DNA of 23,253 nucleotides from positions 1-23,253 of the forward strand of contig JAHDCA010000003.1 in the NCBI GenBank assembly GCA_020630115.1. The letters are read 5' to 3'. Source of the stretch: Candidatus Dojkabacteria bacterium. GTDB taxonomy: Bacteria > Patescibacteriota > Dojkabacteria > SC72 > JAHDCA01. Every line of letters begins with the position of its first letter. Positions within the stretch are counted from its first letter, which is position 1. The position numbers were made by a program, and so were the translations under genes. Positions 15,685-23,100 of the stretch are shown here, one piece after another. Under the pieces are notes generated by a model. The model ran no database searches, was not told where the DNA came from, and saw only the letters and a list, made by a program, of their open reading frames with translations.

Positions 15685-17548
15685 ATACTCCGAAATAGTA
15701 CCAAAATACAGCAAAAGCTACAATCATTACTTCCCAAATACTCCCACCAGTTTTAGCCAACCCAGCACCCTTAGCTAGATCTATACTAGCCCCTAAAACA
15801 TCATGATCTTCAATCACTAACTCCTCTACAACTATAACCGAATCATTTTCCTGTCCAAGACTTAAACCAACACAGTCAATTATCTCATCAGAGAGGATAT
15901 TCCTTGAACTTAACCAAACACAGTTAGTAAGTCCAACCGCACTATCAACCTTAGTTAGATCTATCTCATAACTCAACTGAGTCAAACCGATGTTAAGGTA
16001 ATCAATATGCCAAAATCTTTCCTGAGCTACTCCAAATTTCTCGCAGCCATCACAGATATCTTTAACTGTTACATCTTCAATAACCCCATTAGAGTTATTG
16101 GAGATATTTATATCAAACTTCAGTAAATCCCCAGACACTTCAAATGCTTTCTCAACTTGTATGTCCTGTTTCTGGACTACATTTATAACTACAGAATCAC
16201 TCTTGCAGTCCTCTTGCCCTAGCTCGCAGATTGATACTTTACATAACTCACCCGTCAAAGAACCGACTGTATCTTTCACCCTAAGTTTTACAATGCATTC
16301 CCATGACTTGCCATGTTCCAATTTATCAACCTCCCATACAATCTCCCCTGCTTTAAGAGTTCCAGAACATTCATCAATAACTTCCATTAATGAAAGGTCT
16401 AATGGGATACTAATTTCCAGGCTATCGCTTCGAGCACCAGAGTTTTCAACCAATACTTTAACTTCAAACTCTGAGCCTGGATCAAGAGAAACTTCTTCAC
16501 CCCATTGTTCACCTAACTCCCGGACCTCTTTCGTTACTCTAATCTCAGACTTGAGATCTAATTGAGGTGAAAGTTCTTTAAAAGAGTAAGGTATCGTCTC
16601 CAAACATATAACCTCGGAATTTTCTGGTTTGGCAAGATCAGTTTGAATTGCATTCCAACTTTGTGAAGAACCGACATCGGACCTTTCAATGAGCAAGACC
16701 CTATTGGATGGTTCGTTAGAGTAGCCACCATAGCCTGTACAAGAAGATTGTTTATCACTAAGGTCAAATTGTATCACCCGAGCGCCATAATTGCTCAAAT
16801 AATTTACTCCCTCATCCAATACAAATACAAGCTCCTTATCCTCACCCACTCCCAAGCTAATTGTCTGAGCTTGATCAAGAAAAGTGATTTTAACGTCCTT
16901 TAGGTCATAGTTGGCGATATTGCTAATACTAAACGAGTACTCAAGAATCAAACTGCCAAGACTATCGAACTCATAAGAAAGATTAATATCACTAACACTA
17001 ACTTCACTTGGTATTTCAAACGAAGTTAAGTTAAAACCCTTTTCCCCACTAGATGAAGAAGGAGAGAAGTTTTGATCCAAAGGGATAATATAACCTAAAC
17101 CTGATCGATTATATGAATTACCGTACCTTAGATAGTTGGTATCGATAGACGAACTAGATGCACCAAATTTACTAAGACCATCTGTAAAAAGATAAATATC
17201 AGAAATAAATATATCATGTCCTGATTGGTTATTAACAAAAGCATTAATATCTATTATCGTTCCTGGAGGAGCTGATACCCTATCTCCTCGACCTTCTGTT
17301 CTTCCATGAGACATAAGGGCATAATGATTGAAATCCCTACCTAGTTGATCTAAAGAGTTGTCCCCACTTACATTAGTCAGATCAAAGGAGATATCTGACG
17401 GCAACTGGGAGATGCTGAGTGTTGTATTAATTCCGAACTTACAGTAAGCACTATCTCCACCACTTGAGTAGAATTCATCCGCATAAGCTTGGTTGCTAAC
17501 TATGACCCAGAAGGATATAAAACAAAAGAATTTTAAGAACTTTTTCAT
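15653..17548 (-). CDS. Secreted surface protein with DUF11-like domains and LAKTG sorting-like C-terminus
   Basis: A 631-aa exported protein. A classic signal peptide (MKKFLKFFCFISFWVIVSNQ then AYA) predicts cleavage after Ala23. The body is beta-rich, with segments like conserved repeat domain DUF11: one around LVENSGARSDSLEISIP and another around IQVEKAFEVSGDLLKFDINI, then SNNSNGVIEDVTVKDI. The C-terminus has LAKTG (597-601), a hydrophobic segment (about 605-622) and a short charged tail (YDKSKIQNSC), the layout of a sortase substrate with an LAxTG variant motif. No sortase gene lies in the window, so it may instead simply stay membrane-anchored. Its end overlaps the cca start by 32 nt. A TTGTAA-N19-TACAAT promoter precedes it. 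Probable role: surface adhesion or wall decoration. Confidence 0.8.
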   Translation of the reverse strand: MKKFLKFFCFISFWVIVSNQAYADEFYSSGGDSAYCKFGINTTLSISQLPSDISFDLTNVSGDNSLDQLGRDFNHYALMSHGRTEGRGDRVSAPPGTIIDINAFVNNQSGHDIFISDIYLFTDGLSKFGASSSSIDTNYLRYGNSYNRSGLGYIIPLDQNFSPSSSSGEKGFNLTSFEIPSEVSVSDINLSYEFDSLGSLILEYSFSISNIANYDLKDVKITFLDQAQTISLGVGEDKELVFVLDEGVNYLSNYGARVIQFDLSDKQSSCTGYGGYSNEPSNRVLLIERSDVGSSQSWNAIQTDLAKPENSEVICLETIPYSFKELSPQLDLKSEIRVTKEVRELGEQWGEEVSLDPGSEFEVKVLVENSGARSDSLEISIPLDLSLMEVIDECSGTLKAGEIVWEVDKLEHGKSWECIVKLRVKDTVGSLTGELCKVSICELGQEDCKSDSVVINVVQKQDIQVEKAFEVSGDLLKFDINISNNSNGVIEDVTVKDICDGCEKFGVAQERFWHIDYLNIGLTQLSYEIDLTKVDSAVGLTNCVWLSSRNILSDEIIDCVGLSLGQENDSVIVVEELVIEDHDVLGASIDLAKGAGLAKTGGSIWEVMIVAFAVFWYYFGVYDKSKIQNSC

Positions 17549-17578
17549 ATATAACTAGACTTAATTTATCTAGCTATG

Positions 17579-17609
17579 ATTGTATTTAATAAAGATTAAA
17601 AAATTACAA
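17579..17609 (-). promoter_or_regulatory. Promoter of surface-protein/cca operon
   Basis: On the minus strand TTGTAA (17609-17604), a 19-nt spacer and TACAAT (17584-17579) form a promoter with the same hexamers as those at 1676-1704 and 18620-18648. The leader to the ATG at 17548 would be about 25 nt, without a clear Shine-Dalgarno. Confidence 0.5.
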
Positions 17610-17665
17610 GGGGGATTCTTAAATCGAGTTAATAGTTCCTAAGTGAAAGACCAATCTTAGATATT

Positions 17666-17785
17666 CTAATTCTCGACAACTGTACAACTATCCATTTCTA
17701 GTAAAGAATAAAGACGCCCATCACGTGCAACTTGATTTTGATTACTAAGGCTAAATACTAAACCTGAACGATCACTTACGATATC
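17666..17785 (-). pseudogene. In-frame 3' continuation of the M14-type deacylase gene after a TGA
   Basis: Directly after the TGA at 17786-17788 the same frame stays open for 39 codons to TAG (17668-17666). The encoded segment begins DIVSDRSGLVFSLSNQNQVA and continues RDGRLYSLLEM, which resembles the last strands of the barrel-like C-terminal domain in succinylglutamate desuccinylase/aspartoacylase proteins (pattern V.AP..G.V......V..G..L..I). It contains no Shine-Dalgarno and no ATG until near its end. It is therefore the missing C-terminus of the upstream gene, lost by a premature stop or reached by readthrough. Confidence 0.6.
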
Positions 17786-18613
17786 TCAGATATCTTGAGT
17801 AAGAGGATAGTAGAATTTACCTAAACTTTCGCCAGCTTGGACGAAGTCTCCTAATTTCTTGTGCCACTTGACGATAATCCCAGCATCAGCTTTTCTTGAA
17901 TAACGATCTTCACAGTAATATTGAGTTTTTGGAAGTTCAACATCACCTTCGATTATGTTTGCATACTTTAAGTAATTTTTAAGCCCACGCATACCAACTT
18001 CGAAGAGATCCTTAAAAACATCTTGATCTCCACCGATCTCAACTGTTACAACTGGTGTGTTGTAAAGGTTCCTCAATGCTACAGCCATCATGTTACGATG
18101 ACCCTCTCGTTCATAAACCACCTCGGTACCAAAGACCTTCGACATCTCTCTTGAGCAAGAGATGCAGTTTATCTCGTCATCTTTATGAATTCTACAATGT
18201 GGCACCAACATAGCACCATTACCTGCGTCATGCAGGTCAATTAAAGCATCAGCTTTGGCAAAAAAGTTTAAACTTAACTGATTTGCAAGATTAGTTGAGA
18301 AAGAATCACTCTCGGTTTTTCCAAACTGACGGTTTAGATCCATATTGTCATGAGTGACGTAACGAGAGAAGTCTCCAAATCCTGAAGTATTAAGGACTGG
18401 AAAGACTGTAACTCGACCTTTCATCTTTGACTCAATATCATTTTCTGTCATCCAACGTACAAACTCCCTTGCAAGAACCATCCCGTTAACTTCATTTCCA
18501 TGCATACCTGCTGTAACAACAAGGTCTATGCCTTTTTGGCTACCTTCAAAAACATAATATGGAAGACTTTCAGTTGCACCACCAAAACTGACTGTAAAGA
18601 ATTTTGTCTGCAT
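17786..18613 (-). CDS. M14-type zinc deacylase (succinylglutamate desuccinylase/aspartoacylase family), C-terminus interrupted
   Basis: A 275-aa predicted metallo-deacylase or carboxypeptidase of the AstE/AspA type. The zinc site is visible as GMHGNE (36-41, His38 and Glu41) and DLHDAGNG (126-133, His128). MDLNRQFG (91-98) holds the substrate-binding Arg95, and VTVEIGG (189-195) has the catalytic Glu192. The C-terminal barrel domain begins (IVKWHKKLGDFVQAGESLG) but is cut by TGA, with the rest following in frame to 17666; the full protein would be about 315 residues, close to family length. The catalytic core is whole, so the short form may still work. The ATG is 6 nt after TACAAT (leaderless). 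The acyl substrate is unknown. Cytoplasmic, as no signal peptide is seen. Confidence 0.85.
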   Translation of the reverse strand: MQTKFFTVSFGGATESLPYYVFEGSQKGIDLVVTAGMHGNEVNGMVLAREFVRWMTENDIESKMKGRVTVFPVLNTSGFGDFSRYVTHDNMDLNRQFGKTESDSFSTNLANQLSLNFFAKADALIDLHDAGNGAMLVPHCRIHKDDEINCISCSREMSKVFGTEVVYEREGHRNMMAVALRNLYNTPVVTVEIGGDQDVFKDLFEVGMRGLKNYLKYANIIEGDVELPKTQYYCEDRYSRKADAGIIVKWHKKLGDFVQAGESLGKFYYPLTQDI

Positions 18614-18619
18614 AATTCT

Positions 18620-18649
18620 ATTGTAGTATCATTAATTATTAATTACAAA
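18620..18649. promoter_or_regulatory. Symmetric bidirectional promoter
   Basis: On the minus strand TTGTAA (18648-18643)-N17-TACAAT (18625-18620) drives the M14-type gene with 6 nt to its ATG. On the plus strand the same DNA reads TTGTAG (18621-18626)-N17-TACAAA (18644-18649), 14 nt before the ATG at 18664. Because TTGTA and TACAA are reverse complements, each -35 doubles as the -10 of the other direction. Confidence 0.55.
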
Positions 18650-18663
18650 TTTGAAATTTTTTT

Positions 18664-19386
18664 ATGTTTGGCCTAAATCGATTAATTAAGCTACCCTTTT
18701 TAATTTTATTAGCTGTCTTACTTGGTATATCAAGTTTTGTCACTATTTATAGTTACAACCTGTCTAGTGTTATCACCCAGAAAGAAATTTTCTACGAGCA
18801 ATACGAGCCAACTGTAGTGGACGGTGTTTATAACTGGTTGGAAAACGGAGGTGAGCTTAATCTTGATAGCTTTGATAACCCAATCAGTGATGCAGTCAAT
18901 ACTGCAAACGAATTATTGGGTATCGACATACTTGAGAACCTAGGCTTAGATCTTTCATTCTCTTTAGATCAAGTTGGACTAGATGATCAACTACTAGATA
19001 GGCTACCCCAAGCTTATTCCGAGGCAGAAGATTTTTATAAAAAACCTCTTATCGCAACAGTACTAATGATCGGACTAATACTTGTCATATCTTCGAAACT
19101 TCACAGGGGTATTTTCTACGTTGGATTAGGACTTGTATTAGGAGGTATATTCTATTTCAACACATCATTACTATCACAGATCTTACCATTTGTATTAAGG
19201 ATACTAGTTCCTGGAATCGTATTAGAAATTTATGAAATCATTGCCTCCCAAGAATTAGGTGAAAATTTATTCAACATCGTTCATACCCAAGTACTAGATA
19301 AATCCAAATACGCTGGATACCTTTCAATGTTACTTGGAGGTATAAGTATCTTCCTAAGCCAGATAAAGTTAAAGACCTCAGAATAA
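18664..19386 (+). CDS. Unknown multi-pass membrane protein
   Basis: A 240-aa protein I do not recognise. A first membrane helix (about 8-30) is followed by an acidic, Leu/Asp-rich segment of about 95 residues (e.g. NWLENGGELNLDSFDNP and DLSFSLDQVGLDDQLLDRL), probably outside the membrane if the N-terminus is inside. Three or four further helices follow (about 127-145, 149-166, possibly 170-192, and 216-233), ending in a short Lys-rich tail. The layout resembles small uncharacterised membrane proteins with an extracytoplasmic loop, but no catalytic motif is visible. It is divergent from the M14-type gene, with 50 bp between the ATGs. A run of seven T's directly precedes the ATG and there is no Shine-Dalgarno. 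Confidence 0.72.
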   Translation: MFGLNRLIKLPFLILLAVLLGISSFVTIYSYNLSSVITQKEIFYEQYEPTVVDGVYNWLENGGELNLDSFDNPISDAVNTANELLGIDILENLGLDLSFSLDQVGLDDQLLDRLPQAYSEAEDFYKKPLIATVLMIGLILVISSKLHRGIFYVGLGLVLGGIFYFNTSLLSQILPFVLRILVPGIVLEIYEIIASQELGENLFNIVHTQVLDKSKYAGYLSMLLGGISIFLSQIKLKTSE

Positions 19387-19476
19387 AAGCCTAATCTCTC
19401 ATTAGAACAAAGTTCACTTAAGTAGAATTTCATATTTAAACACAATGTTTGTTATTGGGGACTGACTATTAACGAA

Positions 19477-19512
19477 AAGGTTTAGCTTAGGGGCAGTTTT
19501 AAGCTAAACCTT
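19477..19512. terminator. Hairpin, probable terminator
   Basis: Thirteen perfectly paired bases (19477-19489 with 19500-19512, arm AAGGTTTAGCTTA) close a 10-nt loop. It lies 90 nt after the + strand membrane-protein gene. On the minus strand the stem is followed by CCTTTTCGTTAAT, a slightly better T-run than on the plus strand, so it could also end a long 3' tail of the surface-protein transcript from 20117. Confidence 0.6.
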
Positions 19513-20116
19513 CTCTGACCATCACAAGGATTTATCTATATATAACTTATTCCTTTTTCTTACCTTTTACAATCCTTTTCTACAGGCTTATTATATAACC
19601 CCAAGATACTAAGAGTGTGAAACAGCAACCCAAAGAAATGGAGCAATGCAGGGGCTTTCAATCAGTACCGCCCATAGTCCTTTCATTTCTGCACACGAAG
19701 CCACCCTATAACTCGCAATGTCTAGTCTGCTAAAATTAAAGTGATATGCCCCCACTATCTACTATCAAAGTAATTAATAAGTAATAAATTCGAAGACCCT
19801 AGCACCAAGATAACTAAGCAAGTAACGTCCACCTTAACCCAGGAAAAGCTCCACTCCTATACACAAAGAGAAACAAATAAACAGTTACTAAAACATTCGT
19901 CTTAACCTAACAAAGGCCATACCTCCATAGAGTTATGACTTTAAAATAACCCCAAAGCGCAAAAACTAATAAAGAAAACATGGAATAAGCAAGACCAGCA
20001 ACGATAAACAGATTAACAAGCAACGCTTAACCAACACAAGCTAGCCTTAGCTAAGAAACAATTGATTACGAGCACTTACCTATACTAGAGACCTTACAAA
20101 CACAGCCGCCACTACT
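19513..20116. other. Long intergenic stretch with no convincing gene
   Basis: About 600 bases between two convergent genes. I found no tRNA, rRNA, tmRNA or RNase P RNA signature. Base use is strand-skewed (A/C-rich plus strand, G/T-rich minus strand). On the minus strand, 20023-19907 holds a TTG-started 38-codon frame rich in hydrophobic residues (LLVNLFIVAGLAYSMF then SLLVFALWGYF), without a ribosome binding site. Two further short frames (ATG 19638 on plus, about 31 codons; ATG near 19685 on minus, about 25 codons) look like chance. It could be a long 3' UTR of the surface-protein gene, a non-coding RNA, or a decayed gene. Confidence 0.5.
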
Positions 20117-23100
20117 CTATGACTTCTTCTTGGACTTTGCCTTACCAACTTTAGAGCTGATCAGGTCAGCCTTCTCTTGGCGAGTCATCGAATCAGATCT
20201 ACCACCTAATTGTTTATTAATAATCCTAAACTTAAGGAAGTCTCGAATCATCTTATTATTTACAAATTCCTCCTTGTTCATAGCATCCATATCCAACCCT
20301 TTTATTGATTTACCTGCTATCTGATTTGTATAAAACTTCATATTATCTTCTTGAATCTGCGACAAGGTGTACATAGCACCTATTATCATTAGAATTATAA
20401 ATACAATCGCAATTGTGATCCTTAAGTCAAAACCAGTTTGAGCAATTGGAACTATATACCCAAAGTCACCATATACACCTGAAGGATTAACAGAGGTCAA
20501 TAAGAACTGCACGCCGTCAGGGTCTTGACCATGATTATCAGTTGCCGGTTGACCATATGAGCTTACAAAAGTACCAGAGTAATTATCACCATTACTGTTT
20601 GTAAATGTACTGAATTCCGGAACGATCACTATATAACAAACCCCATTACCACTACCATCATTCACAGGCAGATCGCTAAATAAGTAGTATCCATTTGAAT
20701 CTGTTGTTGTAATACCGATCCCAAGAACACCGTGAACTCCATCGCTTACACCATCACATGAGTCGTCAATATGCAGTTCAACTTGAACTCCTGCAATACC
20801 AAAATCAACTGCTGGATCATATATACCATCGCCATCTACATCTTGGAACACCCTATCCCCGATTGAACCTGATTGTACTAAACCAAAGTCTATATCAAGA
20901 ACATTCTCTCCAACCCCTATACCTTGATCATACTGTCCATCATTATCCCCATCTTTATCACTACTAACTGTAAACCCTCCTGGCATTGAACTAATTTGAA
21001 CATCCCAACAACCATGAGGGATATTACTAATTAGATACTGACCATTACTATCTGTATTCAGAGTAGTTATATAGTCATCACCTGTTCCATAAACACCATC
21101 CAAACCACACCAAGAAACAGTTAATTGAACTCCAGCAATTCCTGGCTCAAGTGGGTCTTGGATACCATCCCCATCCCAATCATTAAATACAGTATCACCA
21201 AGACTTCCCTCACCATTTAGACCAAAATCAGCCAATTCATAATCTTGAGCCACACCCAAGCTAACCATATGTGCAGTAGGTGTTGTGTTATTAAATCCGA
21301 ACGGAGTTATAATTTCCACCTTATAGTCACCTGGTATTAAATTATCAAATTCATATCTACCATCAGAATCCGTAACTGTTCCAAAGACGATGTCATCAGC
21401 AGTTCCGAACAAACCATCAACGCCTGAGTAAGTTAGATTTACAGTGATACCTGAAAGACCACTTTCCCAAGCATCTTGGATACCATCACCTGTAAGATCC
21501 AACCAAACATAATCACCAATCGATCCAAGGACATCATTATCTGGATCTTGATCAGGAGTTACACCAAAGTCCGCATCAAGATATATCTCTCCAGAGCCTA
21601 AGCTAACATTATGAATACTAGTAGTACTTAGAACTGTTGAGCTCGGAGTTGTACCTGTATCAACCTCAACTATAAATTCACCTTGTGGTAACCCAGTAAC
21701 AGAGTAATTACCATTTAGATCTGTCGTTGTTGTAAACACAACATCATCTCCTCCACCAACAACCCCATCCGCTCCTAAGTAAGTAACAGTTACATCAACA
21801 CCTGAAACACCATTCTCACCTGAGTCTTGAATCCCATCGCCATCTGTATCAAACCAAACCCTATCACCTATGACACCATTATCAGGACCTACACCTTGAT
21901 CACAAGCCCCAAAATCATTATCAATCAAATCCTGCGCAGCCCCCAAGCTCAACATCAATGGATCACCCGAACCTAGATACACACCTAAAGGCAACATACT
22001 TTCATCTATATCAAATTGGTAATTACCGGCAAGCAGATCAGTAAAACTATAATCACCAGCTGCATCTGTTGTAGTCGTGAAAGTAAGATCATCACTTGTA
22101 CCAAACGTATTATCAAAACCAGCCCAGATCATAAACACATCAACCCCACCAAGTCCTGAATCCAGCCCATCCATTAATTGATTACATTCGTAATCAACAT
22201 GAACCGTTCCTGACACTGAACTACTAAAAGCAGCATCTATATCAACTCCAAAGTCATTAACAAGATTAACTTCACCGTCACTTAGATTTACCAAGTAACT
22301 ACCAACAGTTGTAAGAACCATACCAGCAGGTAAGCTCGCAGGGTCAATCTCCACTTGATATGTTGATGAGACAAGGTTATTAAATATATATTGACCACCA
22401 CTATCTGTATTTTGATAACTCACGATATCATCCGCAGTACCTAGAGTACCATCGACGCCAAAGTCAGTTAATTTAACAACAACCCCAGGCAATGGTAATT
22501 CTGTTATATCAGCTATTCCATCACCATTACTGTCATACCAAACATAGTCACCTATTGCACCAAGCTCGGAGACATCTGGATTATCAAAACCAAAATCAGC
22601 AATATCGATGTCCTCACCTGGATTTAATTCACAATTTAAAGGATTAACAGTTGTTATGAAGTAGCCAGATGGGAAGTCTGAAGAATCAATCCAGACCTTG
22701 TAATTACCAGCTGGAAGATTCTCAAATAAGTAATAACCATCTGAGTCTGTTACTGTACTGAAGACCAGATCATCTGAATTTCCAAATACGCCATCATCTC
22801 CGGCCTCTATCATTTGTACATCAACACCACCGAAAGTTAGATCACCCAAATTGTATAAGCCATCTCTATCATCATCATGGAAAACCACATCACCTTTACT
22901 TCCACCCTTAAAACCAAAATCACCATAATCAGCATTGTGATCTCCATACGTATCAGTAAGAGTAATTAAATAACCAGTAGCGTCCTGACTATTATCATCA
23001 GTATCTACAACCCCTGTTGTATTTAGGAAACCATCAACGATGTTAGTCGAATCTGTAACCACTATCTTGTATGTCTCATTAAGTGGTAAGCCATCGAAGT

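Noticed and set aside
15685..15714. TTG at 15714 as start of cca
   Set aside because: ATG 15684 has a GGAG ribosome binding site and fits the usual N-terminus; the ten extra residues lie inside the upstream gene.
16098..16565. 155-codon plus-strand frame inside the surface-protein gene
   Set aside because: Antisense to a well-supported exported protein with signal peptide; no ribosome binding site and no recognisable domain.
17666..18613. UGA recoded as glycine or tryptophan across this genome
   Set aside because: The long genes contain no in-frame TGA, Trp is encoded by TGG, and the EEP-domain and surface-protein genes end sensibly on TGA.
19638..19733. Short plus-strand ORF in the intergenic gap
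   Set aside because: About 31 codons, no promoter or clear Shine-Dalgarno, and composition not like its neighbours.
19513..20116. tRNA, tmRNA or RNase P RNA gene
   Set aside because: No T-loop plus acceptor pairing, no CCA end and no conserved RNase P motifs could be assembled on either strand.
20117..23062. Adhesin gene starting at GTG 23062
   Set aside because: The frame stays open to the window edge with clear repeat sequence (GNQLFWDLDGDGIFD) upstream, so the GTG is an internal Val and the gene is partial.
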